DNA of 64,000 nt from Candidatus Kapaibacterium sp. (lineage in GTDB: Bacteria > Bacteroidota > Ignavibacteria > Kapaibacteriales > UBA4661), in assembly GCA_025455065.1 (NCBI GenBank), contig JALONG010000039.1, forward strand, positions 1 to 64,000, in the 5' to 3' direction. This document shows positions 1-8,899 of this stretch, one piece after another (the stretch's first letter is position 1; each line of letters opens with the position of its first letter). Under the pieces are notes generated by a model. It made no database searches, was not told where the DNA came from, and worked only from the letters and a program-made list of their open reading frames with translations. Position numbers and translations under genes: made by a program.

Positions 1-87
1 GTAGAGGGCATCAGCAATGACATTATACGCTCTCTTGTTAGTCCTGATTGGGTTATGGAGATTGTTAATGCACAATTATTAACTTAA
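1..87 (+). CDS. C-terminal fragment of an unknown protein (5' end outside window)
   Basis: Frame 1 is open from base 1 to a TAA at 85-87 and gives a 28-residue tail containing SPDWVMEIVNAQLLT. I do not recognise the family. The last ~24 bases overlap a minus-strand copy of the repeat also found at 36567 and 48254, so the C-terminus may have been shaped by that repeat. A palindrome with a short T-run follows at 112-131. Whether this is a real gene end cannot be settled from 87 bases. Confidence 0.4.
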   Translation, partial: VEGISNDIIRSLVSPDWVMEIVNAQLLT

Positions 88-98
88 ATTGGTATAAG
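64..98 (-). repeat. Diverged, inverted copy of the 92-bp intergenic repeat
   Basis: Read on the minus strand this stretch begins TTATACCAATTTA and continues to a TTGTGCATT, as do the units at 36567 and 48254. Only the first ~33 bases of the unit are recognisable here. It overlaps the stop codon of the partial gene at 1-87. Confidence 0.55.
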
Positions 99-111
99 TC
101 ATTATTTAACA

Positions 112-131
112 AGGGGCTTTAGCCCCTTGCA
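112..131 (+). terminator. Palindrome CAAGGGG-CTTTAG-CCCCTTG, possible terminator
   Basis: A seven-base perfect stem with a CTTTAG loop lies 24 bases after the stop at 87, followed by a short T-rich stretch (TTGTTTTTG). It may terminate the upstream gene. The gggctttagccc core recurs at 47121, so it may instead belong to a dispersed palindrome family. Confidence 0.45.
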
Positions 132-201
132 ACTTGTTTTTGCGAAAGTGCTATCCTGTTGATGTATTCTCTTCGCAGATTTTTTGGAAGGACACGTTTG
201 T

Positions 202-1506
202 ATGCGCTTGTACAGTGGTTTTATTGTCAATCCGCTCGAAAACACGGGTGGCAACGTTTGCGTTTTGGAATATATCCCTGAAGGGGCGATTGTTGTCGGG
301 GATTATGGGCAGATAGAGTTTGTCGGAACAAGGATTGACGCGCTTCATGAGTTTGAAGGCGTACCGGAAGAGGCATTTGGCGATGCGATGATTTTGCCCG
401 GGTTGGTGGATACGCACGTGCATTTACCCCAGTACGAAGCCGCCGCGATTGGAACGGGCGAATTGCTGGATTGGCTGAATACCTACATTTTTCCGCTCGA
501 AGCCCGTTTTGCCGATGAAGAATATGCACATTTGCGCTCCCAGCGCTTTTTTTACGATGCAGTGCGGCTTGGCACAACAACGATGTCCGTGTATTGTTCG
601 TCGCACCGCCGTGCTACCGACATAGCCTTTGAAGCCGCTTTCCATGCGGGATTGCGGGTGTGTATGGGAAAAACGATGATGGATTTCGGAGCGCCGGAAA
701 ACATTTTGCACTCGTCCGAAAAGAACATTGCCGACAGTCTTGCCCTCGCAAAAGCGTGGAGCGGTGCGGGGAGTGGACGTTTGCTCTACACGCTCACGCC
801 GCGTTTTGCGGGAAGCTGTTCGCGGGAACTTTTGAAACAAACAGGCGAGGTGGCGCGGACGGAAGGCTTCAGAATCCAAACACATCTTTCGGAAAATCCT
901 GCTGAACTTCGGTATATTGCCGAACTGTTCCCCGAACACGCCTCCTACACGGATGTGTACCATGCCTACGGGATTTTGACGGACAAAACGATTATGGCAC
1001 ATTCGATTTATCTCAGTCCGCAAGAAAAAATGCTCTTGAAAGCGCATCATTGCTCGATTGCGCATTGTCCTTGCTCGAATCGTTTTTTACAAAGTGGTGT
1101 GATGGCGCTGCGGCAAATGCTCACTGAAGGCTTTCGTATTGGCTTGGGAACGGATGTTGCGGGTGGTCCGTCGCTGTCGGTGCTGAATGAAGCAAAAGAA
1201 GCGGCAGAAAGCTCCAAAACGTGGAATATCCTCCACCGAGGGGAAGAAATGCCCGCCATAAGCGCAGAAGAATCATTGTGGCTGGCAACGCTGGGAGGCG
1301 CACAGGCACTGGGTTTGGATGATATTGTTGGCAATTTTCGCGTCGGCAAAGAAGCAGACTTTATCGTTTGTCAGCCCGATGAGGCATTACCGCAGCATAG
1401 TTCTTTCCAAGAACCCGCACAGCGCCTTGCGCGTTTGGTGTATGGTGCTTCGCCGAATGTCGTGCAGAAGACGGTTGTGCAGGGTAAGGTTGTGTATGCG
1501 GGGTAA
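202..1506 (+). CDS. guaD: Guanine deaminase
   Basis: Amidohydrolase-family enzyme expected to convert guanine to xanthine and ammonia in purine salvage, in the cytoplasm. The 434-residue protein has the metal-binding DTHVHLPQYEA motif near residue 70, the guanine-deaminase-like GTGELLDWLNTYIFPLE segment after it, HLSENPAE near 226 and GTDVAGGPS near 316. Length fits the family. I chose the ATG at 202 because GGAAGG lies 10 bases upstream; a TTG at 184 is in frame but lies before that site. No purine-catabolism neighbours are visible, so it looks like a single-gene unit. Confidence 0.9.
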   Translation: MRLYSGFIVNPLENTGGNVCVLEYIPEGAIVVGDYGQIEFVGTRIDALHEFEGVPEEAFGDAMILPGLVDTHVHLPQYEAAAIGTGELLDWLNTYIFPLEARFADEEYAHLRSQRFFYDAVRLGTTTMSVYCSSHRRATDIAFEAAFHAGLRVCMGKTMMDFGAPENILHSSEKNIADSLALAKAWSGAGSGRLLYTLTPRFAGSCSRELLKQTGEVARTEGFRIQTHLSENPAELRYIAELFPEHASYTDVYHAYGILTDKTIMAHSIYLSPQEKMLLKAHHCSIAHCPCSNRFLQSGVMALRQMLTEGFRIGLGTDVAGGPSLSVLNEAKEAAESSKTWNILHRGEEMPAISAEESLWLATLGGAQALGLDDIVGNFRVGKEADFIVCQPDEALPQHSSFQEPAQRLARLVYGASPNVVQKTVVQGKVVYAG

Positions 1507-1574
1507 AGCAAGGTTTCCTGCCATACCAAAAGTTTTGAACCTTTTACCGATATTCTCATGTTCTCCAAAAACCT

Positions 1575-3008
1575 ATGAACTCTCGTTTTACATCATTCGC
1601 ATCAATAGCACTTTTTGTTGTGATGCTGGAAAGTTGTTTTTTATTTCCGATTGGACCGGATGCCGTAACTGTATTCAGCCCTTCTTTAGAGTGGGTTAAG
1701 TCCACGAAAGGTATTGCTATTGACATCAATAGTTTGGGTTATATCACTTCTGCTGGTAATACAAACGAAGGCTCATCCTTGCGAAGTGTCGTTGAAACTT
1801 TTGATGCACAAGGCAACCTTCTCATTTCTGACATTTCTAGTTCAGAATCAGGAGTTATACGTGATGTGGTTGCAAATTATGCTGGTAAAGGTGATTTCGC
1901 GCTGTTAAAAGATTACCCTATTAATGGAAGCCGAAATTACCTTACAACATTTGACTACATTACGACAAATCCTTACACCAAATACAATACCTATACAGGA
2001 CTACCAGATAAAGAGCCTTATCCTTGGTCGTATGGCACGGAGGCACTTGGTCCTTCAATAGCTAAAGCGCAAAAACTTTATGCAGAGGAGCAATTTGTCA
2101 ATTTTGTCAATAAATATCATTATTACTCATCGTGGGTTGTTGGTTCATTTACTGATAGCTTTAGACCTACCATAGGCAATAGCTCAGGATATACGATTTT
2201 TGACAATGCTTGTCCAACACTTGGTAAAGCTGATTGCTTTGTGCTACTTCAGGACAAAAATAGACGCCCTCTTTCTGTCCGCCATCAATGGGGCGGACCG
2301 GAAAACGACCTCGCCTACGATGTGGCTTCGGACACCGTTACGGGCAATGCGACCATCTTTCTCCGCGCAGGTACACCCTTCCCGATCACCTCCGCTACAC
2401 AAAGTCTTGTGAACGTCCAAACAGGCTACAACATCGTCCGTCTCGACACCAACGGACTGCTCACCGAGACCTTCCCTGTCAGCCTCCAAGCTACGGGAGA
2501 ACTCACTGACACACAAATAGCTCTCGGCAAGGGTGGAGCAGTCTATATCCTTGCCAGAGACAATGTCAAAAAGCAGTATTTTCTTGCCAAAGTTAGCCGC
2601 TCCGGTACACAATGGATTCGCTATTTCCCTACAGCTGTTGCCGATTATGATAACTATGTTCCCCTCAACCGCACCCCGCGCATGGGCTTAACAACCGATT
2701 CCAAAGATTGCGCCTATATCACCGGGCAATTTCACGGCACGGTGGATTTACATGGTGCTTCCTTATCATCGGAGTCCTTACAGGCATTAGTGGCAAAGTA
2801 TTCTCCTTCGGGTTCGTGTTTAGGCGCATTAGCAATGGGAAGCGGAATGGGCGTAACAGTCAGGCTTTCACCGCAGGAAGATGCGTTGTACGTCAATGGT
2901 TGGGCGGCGGGCAGCATTATGGGAACGTCCATTCCCAGCCAAGATATGCCGCGTCAGGGGATTTTGCGCCCGGGTGCGTTTTTGGTCAAATTGAAATTAA
3001 CGAAGTAA
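1575..3008 (+). CDS. Exported lipoprotein with beta-propeller-like repeats (SBBP type)
   Basis: The 477-residue protein starts with a lipoprotein signal peptide whose lipobox is MLESC (Cys about residue 21), so it is probably anchored in a membrane. The body contains repeated segments such as GIAIDINSLGYITSAG, TQIALGKGGAVYILAR and GLTTDSKDCAYITGQF, which resemble the blades of SBBP/YVTN-type propellers. There is no T9SS sorting domain. Its ligand or role cannot be told from sequence. It starts 69 bases after guaD on the same strand with no evident terminator between them. Confidence 0.7.
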   Translation: MNSRFTSFASIALFVVMLESCFLFPIGPDAVTVFSPSLEWVKSTKGIAIDINSLGYITSAGNTNEGSSLRSVVETFDAQGNLLISDISSSESGVIRDVVANYAGKGDFALLKDYPINGSRNYLTTFDYITTNPYTKYNTYTGLPDKEPYPWSYGTEALGPSIAKAQKLYAEEQFVNFVNKYHYYSSWVVGSFTDSFRPTIGNSSGYTIFDNACPTLGKADCFVLLQDKNRRPLSVRHQWGGPENDLAYDVASDTVTGNATIFLRAGTPFPITSATQSLVNVQTGYNIVRLDTNGLLTETFPVSLQATGELTDTQIALGKGGAVYILARDNVKKQYFLAKVSRSGTQWIRYFPTAVADYDNYVPLNRTPRMGLTTDSKDCAYITGQFHGTVDLHGASLSSESLQALVAKYSPSGSCLGALAMGSGMGVTVRLSPQEDALYVNGWAAGSIMGTSIPSQDMPRQGILRPGAFLVKLKLTK

Positions 3009-3035
3009 TTCCTTCTATCGCATATTCATTCTTCA

Positions 3036-3238
3036 TTACAACCCCTTCACAAACTGCTTCAATTCTTTGCGAAGCAGTTTTTGTGTCGGCTCGTCGGCTT
3101 GTTCAAAGGTTGTTTTGAGTGTTTCGAGGTGGTGTGAAAAAGCGCGGTGAATTTTTGCTGCGCTTTTTCAGAGAATTGATGAAAATGACCAATCGCAAAA
3201 AGATTAGCAATGGTGGTCGTGTCGCTCACAATAATCAT
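3036..3238 (-). pseudogene. Remnant of a DUF3368/PIN-like toxin downstream of the UPF0175 gene
   Basis: An ATG at 3238-3236 overlaps the UPF0175 stop (TGATG). It opens a 59-residue frame beginning MIIVSDTTTIANLFAIGHF, typical of the N-terminus of DUF3368 PIN-like toxins, which are normally about 150 residues. The frame ends at 3059. A different frame of the same stretch reads LETLKTTFEQADEPTQKLL and runs on to a TAA at 3036, which looks like the end of another helical protein. I read this as a toxin cut by deletion or frameshift, so probably inactive. Confidence 0.6.
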
Positions 3239-3498
3239 CAGAATTCCTGCGCTCTCAAATGCTGCAAGTGCGCAATCGTGCGGCGGTCTTCCTGATATTC
3301 ATCGTGGTCGTAATGAATAGCAATGTGGCGGTCTGCGGCATGGTGCTGAAATTCCATACGACTCAGATTAGCAAACGTGGCAGCCTGTGCCAAGGTAAAT
3401 CGTTCATTGGCATACAAGGCAAGAGCGATTTCGAGAAGCATTTCCTGTTCGCTCAGGTGTGCTGCTTCGAGTGTTTCATCAGAAATAATGATAGGCAT
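3238..3498 (-). CDS. UPF0175 family antitoxin-like protein
   Basis: This 86-residue protein matches the UPF0175 pattern: an N-terminal segment, a short helix-turn-helix-like stretch (RFTLAQAATFANLSRMEF) and a DDxxEDRRTIAHL-like tail (here HDEYQEDRRTIAHL). UPF0175 proteins are usually the DNA-binding antitoxin of a PIN-type toxin encoded just downstream. Here the downstream partner survives only as a fragment, so this may be an orphan antitoxin. Its promoter should lie in 3499-3623. Confidence 0.8.
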   Translation of the reverse strand: MPIIISDETLEAAHLSEQEMLLEIALALYANERFTLAQAATFANLSRMEFQHHAADRHIAIHYDHDEYQEDRRTIAHLQHLRAQEF

Positions 3499-3623
3499 AC
3501 AAGAGGTTCTCCGATTGGTGTTCTGTTGTTTTGTTGTTTGGGCAAAGTAGCTGTTGAAGTCTTGGGTGCGGATTCTCCTGATTCAAGTTCAAGGTTTTGT
3601 GCGCATGGTAAGCGGCTTTACCA

Positions 3624-4487
3624 TCACACCGCCACACTTACATTTTTCAGCACTTGCGCGGCACCTTCCAGCGAAATATCATTCAGCCCGTCGTGGTGCA
3701 AAAAGAAATTGACAATCAGTTCGCTGCCGCTTGGGGGAATGATGTGGATGGGTGGCATCATTTCGTGCCGCAAATGAGCAATAATTGCCGTTGAGATTGC
3801 GCCCGTGCCGCAAGCGCCTGTTTCCGCCTCCACGCCGCGTTCAAAGGTGCGCAGGCGAATGGTCTGCTCGCCGACGATGGTGTAAAAATTCGCATTTGCA
3901 CCACGCGGAAAAGCGCTGTTATGGCGCACCTCTGCGCCCCACTTTTGAATATCAAACCCGTTAAAGCCCGATTGCAACACGCCTCCGGCTTCGGGAAACC
4001 AAATCACAGCGTGGTCTGAGCCGACATTCACATACCCCGCCGTGAGTTTCATACCGCCTTCCAATGTGAGCAGCATGGGGAACACAATCTCTTCCGGCTC
4101 AGGAAAATAGAGGCAGACAGAGCCGCGCATACGGTTGATTTCGGCTTTGTACTTTGTTTCGGGCGCTGCAAACCACACTTCCGGTGTTCTGGTGGCGGTA
4201 AAAAAGCCGTTACGCTCAGCAAAATGAACCGCGCAGCGTCCGCCATTTCCACACATCGCACCCGAAGAGCCGTCAGGGTTGAAAAATTGCATGATGAAAT
4301 GCAGCCCCGAACCCGCAGGTGCATCATCAATCAGCATCATCCCTTCGGTGCGCGGTAATATCCCGTTTCCCGCGCAAAGCGTTTGCGCAAGTTCACTGCC
4401 TTCGCCGAGGGAAATTTTGTATTTGCGATTGTCGAGAACGACGAAGGTATTGCCTGCGCCGGACATAAGCGATACGTCCAAATTCAT
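3624..4487 (-). CDS. dapF: Diaminopimelate epimerase
   Basis: Converts LL- to meso-diaminopimelate for lysine and peptidoglycan synthesis in the cytoplasm. The 287-residue sequence has both catalytic cysteine motifs, MCGNGGRC near residue 78 and ETGACGTGA near residue 222, plus the N-terminal GAGNTFVVLDN signature. The start is supported by a consensus AGGAGG four bases upstream (4492-4497). The meso-DAP product fits the DAP-type MurE at 59460. It lies alone between the UPF0175 locus and the DUF2723 gene, all on the minus strand. Confidence 0.93.
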   Translation of the reverse strand: MNLDVSLMSGAGNTFVVLDNRKYKISLGEGSELAQTLCAGNGILPRTEGMMLIDDAPAGSGLHFIMQFFNPDGSSGAMCGNGGRCAVHFAERNGFFTATRTPEVWFAAPETKYKAEINRMRGSVCLYFPEPEEIVFPMLLTLEGGMKLTAGYVNVGSDHAVIWFPEAGGVLQSGFNGFDIQKWGAEVRHNSAFPRGANANFYTIVGEQTIRLRTFERGVEAETGACGTGAISTAIIAHLRHEMMPPIHIIPPSGSELIVNFFLHHDGLNDISLEGAAQVLKNVSVAV

Positions 4488-4491
4488 ACTG

Positions 4492-4497
4492 CCTCCT
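4492..4497 (-). promoter_or_regulatory. Shine-Dalgarno site of dapF
   Basis: A full AGGAGG lies four bases from the dapF ATG. Strong sites of this kind are rare in the window and it fixes the start. Confidence 0.7.
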
Positions 4498-4628
4498 GTT
4501 TATCAAAACCTGATTATCGAAACCTGAAAGTCGAAATGTCGAGAATGTATCAAGAAAAACGATGATGCTCTGTGGGAAAAATTACGGATTCTTCCCCAAT
4601 ACGCAACAACATTTTTCCGAAAAACACG

Positions 4629-4676
4629 AAGCCCTGCCAAACAGAGGTGTTCAAACACACGTATTCGGCAGGGCTT
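4629..4676 (-). terminator. Terminator hairpin after the DUF2723 gene
   Basis: AAGCCCTGCC (4629-4638) pairs perfectly with GGCAGGGCTT (4667-4676), with a shorter inner pairing (TGTTCAAACA) in the loop. On the minus strand the stem is followed by CGTGTTTTTC. It lies 25 bases beyond the DUF2723 stop. Confidence 0.65.
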
Positions 4677-4701
4677 GTGAAAATGTCTTTTGTTTTGCGG
4701 C

Positions 4702-7700
4702 TTACTGCTGCGCAGCATCCATAACCGCTGCCGCTTCCGCCGCACTAGGCATGATGCCGAGTTTCAGCTTGAGCGACGTAACGCGCTGACGCAAACCCGG
4801 AAGCATCTGCTTCACGAACTCATTGCCTTGTGCTTCGTATTTTGTTACTAAACCTTCGGCAATTTCGAGTGCTTTTTTGAGGTCGCCTTTGTATTCGGCG
4901 CGTTTGATTTCGACTTCATCAATCCGCACTTGCAGTTCCGGTGCGTTGTTCATAGCGGCTTGATATTTGCGCAGCGTTGCGATTGCTTTGTCAAATTCGC
5001 CGATAAGTTCATACGATTCCGTTGCGACGATGTGCGGGTCGAAAGCACGTGAATAGGGGTCGGATTCCAGCATTTGCGGGTTTGTCATCAAACGCTCGGA
5101 AACTTCCGCCGCTTTCCGCGCATACTTTTCTGCTTGCGGCTTTGCACCGGCTTTGTCGTAAAGAAGTGCCATTTGGTAATACTGCGGGAAATACAAGGGG
5201 AACTGCTCAACGCTGATGTATTTATTCATCGTGTCCAGCACCGCCGATGCTTTCTTCGGATTGTTTGCTTCGTAGAGCAGGAAGTTCGAGTAATTGAAGT
5301 AGAGGTTACGGAAATTCGCAATGGCAGGATGACGATTGGTCTCGTCGAAGAAGGCGCGTGGGTTGTTCAAATTGCGCAATTTGAAGCCGTAGTGCGGTTC
5401 ATTGTGAATTTCATCGAAGGGCAGAACGTTCAAAATTGTTTTGTCCATGACAGCAGGATTCACGACCTGACTGCCGCGTGGTGTGCTTTGCGGCACAGGA
5501 CAGATGCGGTATGCAAGACCTTCCATGCGGAAGTATTTTTCCAAACCGCACAAAGCATCGCCGCCTACCGAACCCGAATAATACACGGGGCGCTCAAAAG
5601 CTGTCTGCGTGACAATATCGCGCACAAGCTGGTCTTGGATGCGGAAAACAAACCGCGGCTTGCCTTCTTCTTCGCCGTAAGGCATACCTTGGAAGGTTAT
5701 CTTGATTTTGCGGACTTTGCCAGCAACGCTATCGGGAAGTTTTTCCGTCATATTCACCTGAAGACCGCTTGGTTGTTCATATTGGCGCATAATCTCTTCG
5801 CGAACGCTGATTTCTGTTTCCATTGCACCGCCAACAGGTGTAGAAAGCGCTCTGGGATCGTATTCGTCGGTCTGCTGAATGGATTCATCCGAAAAACTGA
5901 GCGGTACTTTTTTTGCGCCCCAAGGTGATTGATTCTTGAGTTGGTTCACGTACCAGAGCGTATTGCCGAGGCTGAGATTGACAATGCGTACATCGCGGCG
6001 AATCCCCATCACATCTTGCATATACCACACCGAGAAAGTGTCGTTGTCGCCGTTGGTGAAAAGAATCGCGTCTTTTTCAACGCTTTGGAGGATATTGTAG
6101 GCATAATCGAACGGCATATAGTTACCGGAACGGTCGTGTGTACGCCATCCGCCGACTGCCATGTTTACGGGTACAAGCACCACTGCCGCTGCGACGATAG
6201 CAATGCTTCCGACGGCTTTAATATCGGTTTTGAAGAGGTTTTCAATCAAACCGTACACGCCAATACCAATCCACATACAAAAGACCATGAACGAGCCGAC
6301 GTAGAAGTAATCACGTTCACGGGGTTGCGGATTTTGCTGGTTTTGCTGAATAGCTGCCAAAACGCCCATCATCAAAAACATGATGAGATGCACAAATGCC
6401 ATGCGGCGGTCGCGGGAGAAATGGAAAATTAAACCAAGCATACCAAAAAGAAGCGGCAGCGCAAAGAAGCGCACCGGATACCACGACGCATAGCCCGAAC
6501 CATAGTTGATAACATCCGCGCCATCGGCAGAAAACCACGCCGGAGGAGCATTTTGAATATCACTCATTCGCCCGACAAAATTCCAGAGGAAATAGCGAAT
6601 GTACATTTGATAAATTTGGTAGCTGAAAAGATAGCTGATTTCTCCGGCGAAATTTACTTTCGTGAATTTGGGAACGGGAATAGCGCTTCCGTCCGAGCGT
6701 TCAGCGCGTTCAACCGTTGGTGGATACCACTCGCCGTATTTTTTGTATTCTTGCACAAAGTAGCCTTCTTGCTGGTAGCGGCGGGGCCACGTCGGCGCAT
6801 CGCCGTATTGCTCACGACCTAAGTAGGAAACAAGTGCATTGAGGTTTGTTGGCGCATTCTCATTCATCGGCGGATTGGCATTGGAGCGGACGAGGATTTG
6901 CGTGTAGGTGCTGTATCCGACAACCATCAGCAAAAATGCGCTACACGCCAAACCGATAATCGGGTGCGATTTTTTGCGACCATACCAAACACCATACACA
7001 GCGCCGCCCAAAAGCAAGACTGCCACAAAAATCATAAGTGGTGTGTCTTTGACAAGATATTCTTTTGCGGGAGTACGTAAGGGCAAATCACCACCCAAAA
7101 GTGCCGGGAAGTATTTCACAATACCCGGATACACAAGCGCAAAAACAAACAAACCAATAACGGTCATCACCGCGAAACTCCGCACGGTTACTTGATATTT
7201 ACGGAAATAGACGACCATCGTAATTGAAAAAATCGTCAAAACGCTGAGAAGGTGTACACCTGTCGAAAGACCGATGAGATAAGCGATAAGCAGCAAGTAT
7301 CGCTCATGTCCTGCGTTGTCCGCTTCTTCATTCCAGCGCATCATCAAATACACAATCAGCGCCACAAAGACCGTCGAAGCCGCATAGACCTCCGATTCCA
7401 CGCCGTTAAACCAGAGTGTATCGCTGAAATTAAACGCCAGCGCCCCAACTGCTGCCGAACCATAGACGGCAAGCGCTTCAGCAAAGGTTTCGGGGCGTTT
7501 TCCGCGAATGTTGGAAATCGCCATGACGGTAATCGAATAGAGCAACAACACAGAAAATGCCGTCGCAAAGACCGACACCAAATTCACGCGCCAACCCGGG
7601 TCGCCGAAGGGAATAAATTGGTGAAAGAGTTTGCCGACCATAAGGAACAACGGCGCTCCGGGAGGGTGCGGAACTTGTTGATATACCGTTGCTGCCGTAA

Positions 7701-7812
7701 ATTCGGCGCAGTCCCAGAACGGAACGGTCTTTTGCACCGTCATCAAATACGTCGTGAGCGAAATCACGAACACCAACGCCGCAAATGCGCGGTTGAGTTG
7801 CTTTGTGTTCAT
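4702..7812 (-). CDS. DUF2723 multispanning membrane protein with C-terminal TPR-like region (TMEM260-like)
   Basis: The 1036-residue protein opens with the DUF2723 signature: a first membrane segment, PFWDCAEF near residue 31 and QVPHPPGAPLF near 45. About ten more hydrophobic segments follow up to residue ~550, then a large soluble part whose last ~250 residues are TPR-like helices (KASAVLDTMNKY, KAIATLRKY, KKALEIAEGL). DUF2723 is widespread in Bacteroidota. The family includes eukaryotic TMEM260, reported to be a protein O-mannosyltransferase, so a GT-C-type sugar-transfer role is plausible but inferred. It is a single-gene unit with its own terminator at 4629. Confidence 0.85.
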   Translation of the reverse strand: MNTKQLNRAFAALVFVISLTTYLMTVQKTVPFWDCAEFTAATVYQQVPHPPGAPLFLMVGKLFHQFIPFGDPGWRVNLVSVFATAFSVLLLYSITVMAISNIRGKRPETFAEALAVYGSAAVGALAFNFSDTLWFNGVESEVYAASTVFVALIVYLMMRWNEEADNAGHERYLLLIAYLIGLSTGVHLLSVLTIFSITMVVYFRKYQVTVRSFAVMTVIGLFVFALVYPGIVKYFPALLGGDLPLRTPAKEYLVKDTPLMIFVAVLLLGGAVYGVWYGRKKSHPIIGLACSAFLLMVVGYSTYTQILVRSNANPPMNENAPTNLNALVSYLGREQYGDAPTWPRRYQQEGYFVQEYKKYGEWYPPTVERAERSDGSAIPVPKFTKVNFAGEISYLFSYQIYQMYIRYFLWNFVGRMSDIQNAPPAWFSADGADVINYGSGYASWYPVRFFALPLLFGMLGLIFHFSRDRRMAFVHLIMFLMMGVLAAIQQNQQNPQPRERDYFYVGSFMVFCMWIGIGVYGLIENLFKTDIKAVGSIAIVAAAVVLVPVNMAVGGWRTHDRSGNYMPFDYAYNILQSVEKDAILFTNGDNDTFSVWYMQDVMGIRRDVRIVNLSLGNTLWYVNQLKNQSPWGAKKVPLSFSDESIQQTDEYDPRALSTPVGGAMETEISVREEIMRQYEQPSGLQVNMTEKLPDSVAGKVRKIKITFQGMPYGEEEGKPRFVFRIQDQLVRDIVTQTAFERPVYYSGSVGGDALCGLEKYFRMEGLAYRICPVPQSTPRGSQVVNPAVMDKTILNVLPFDEIHNEPHYGFKLRNLNNPRAFFDETNRHPAIANFRNLYFNYSNFLLYEANNPKKASAVLDTMNKYISVEQFPLYFPQYYQMALLYDKAGAKPQAEKYARKAAEVSERLMTNPQMLESDPYSRAFDPHIVATESYELIGEFDKAIATLRKYQAAMNNAPELQVRIDEVEIKRAEYKGDLKKALEIAEGLVTKYEAQGNEFVKQMLPGLRQRVTSLKLKLGIMPSAAEAAAVMDAAQQ

Positions 7813-7836
7813 AGAAGAGGGAATAGGTTAGAGTAA

Positions 7837-7966
7837 GTTGGTCATTGGTTGCTTGGTTACTAAGTCATTCGTCATTGGTTACTTGGTCATTCGTCTTTTG
7901 AAATGGCTTTATACCTGATGCTATCGCACATCTATGAAAGACCAATGACTTCTGAACTAATGACTA
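7837..7966. repeat. Intergenic repeat: tandem GTCATTGGTTACTTG-type units with an inverted arm
   Basis: Between 7837 and 7895 a ~27-base phrase built on GGTCATTGGTTnCTTGGT and GTCATTCG occurs about twice. An inverted counterpart (GACCAATGACTTCTGAACTAATGAC) lies at 7940-7966. The ends can fold back on each other. It fills the start of the 365-base gap between the divergent DUF2723 and 8178 genes. The rest of the gap (7967-8177) shows only a weak -7-like TATATTGC near 8107. Confidence 0.55.
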
Positions 7967-8177
7967 AAAAAGTGCAGCCTCAAAGTTAGCGGATTTTCAG
8001 AGATTGCCGAAGAAAAAAGCGTTAAGCGGTGTTAAAAAAGGTTATGGTCTTTGGCGGGGCGTGATTTTTCGCGCTTCCAATGCTTGCAATGTTGCGTAAA
8101 GAATGTATATTGCCGCGTAAATTATTGCAGTATTCGCTGCAATGGTGAGAATTTTTTTGTCCTATTCCCTTGATTCT

Positions 8178-8732
8178 ATGCGCCGTTTTTGTGGTTATCC
8201 GGCTCTGTTTTCTGCGATGTTTTGCCTTAGTGCATTTTGCCTTACTGCATTTCCTGCATTTGGGCAGCAATCGCAACCCATTCCGCAATATACTGTTACC
8301 GAACAAACAACGATGCAACCGCAAGGCGGCGTACCGCAAAGCGGCATACCGCAAGGCGACGCACGGTGGAACTTTGTTCCTTACATCGTGCAAGGTGAAG
8401 ACCGCTTCCAGAGCTATATTCAGGACAACGGTTTATCGGTGTGGGTGAATATACCGTCGCTCCAAAAACAGGGCGATACACTGACGGCTGTTGTGAAGCG
8501 GGTTTTGCGGTACGACATTACGCACCGCCTCAGCAAAGACCTTGTGTATGTGGATGTCATGCGCTTTAACACCCGCAACGACACTTTTGCCCGCATCGCT
8601 TCGCTGGACACAAAAACAGGTGCATTGGCTATGAATCCCAAGCCGGAATGGGAAAAAACGACACTCGACCTTGATATGACGGCGCTATATCACTTTGTTG
8701 GATATTTGCTTACGGAGAAGCAGAAGAAGTAA
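8178..8732 (+). CDS. Exported protein of unknown function
   Basis: The 184-residue product starts with a signal peptide (MRRFCGYPALFSAMFCLSAF, then a cleavage site like AFG|QQ near residue 30). A Gln/Pro/Gly linker follows, made of three near-repeats (QGGVPQSGIPQGD). The mature domain of ~125 residues starts near WNFVPYIVQGEDRF and I do not recognise its family. I chose the ATG at 8178 over an upstream ATG at 8142 because the signal peptide begins cleanly there; no Shine-Dalgarno site helps. It ends in TEKQKK with no T9SS domain. Confidence 0.55.
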   Translation: MRRFCGYPALFSAMFCLSAFCLTAFPAFGQQSQPIPQYTVTEQTTMQPQGGVPQSGIPQGDARWNFVPYIVQGEDRFQSYIQDNGLSVWVNIPSLQKQGDTLTAVVKRVLRYDITHRLSKDLVYVDVMRFNTRNDTFARIASLDTKTGALAMNPKPEWEKTTLDLDMTALYHFVGYLLTEKQKK

Positions 8733-8748
8733 GCGCATTTTTTTGTGA

Positions 8749-8868
8749 TTTTGGACACGGAAGGCACGGATGGCACGGATTTTCGCGGAACAGGAGTTGT
8801 TATATCAATCATAAAATTTTTGGAAAAATTCAAAAAAATCCGCGTAATCCGCGTAATCCGTGTCAAAA
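8749..8868. repeat. Palindromic intergenic repeat with (A)TCCGTG/CACGGA arms
   Basis: The left arm (8749-8787, built on GGCACGGAT repeats) is the imperfect inverse of the right arm (8832-8868, ATCCGCGTAATCCGCG and on to CGTGTC), with ~45 bases between them. It belongs with the family at 14265, 23147 and 25642, though the arm sequence has drifted. It sits between the 8178 gene and the permease. Confidence 0.6.
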
Positions 8869-8899
8869 CCTCGTACTTTACCACTGATTTATTAACAAA

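Noticed and set aside
424..1065. 213-codon minus-strand frame inside guanine deaminase
   Set aside because: It is antisense to a well-supported enzyme, shows no domain and has a composition typical of the reverse frame of a coding region.
3605..3624. ATGGTAA...TTTACCAT hairpin after dapF as a terminator
   Set aside because: The stem is short and no T-run follows on the minus strand.
5074..5928. 284-codon plus-strand frame inside the DUF2723 gene
   Set aside because: It is fully antisense to a gene with clear family motifs; the translated sequence is rich in Phe/Val/His/Arg as expected of a shadow.
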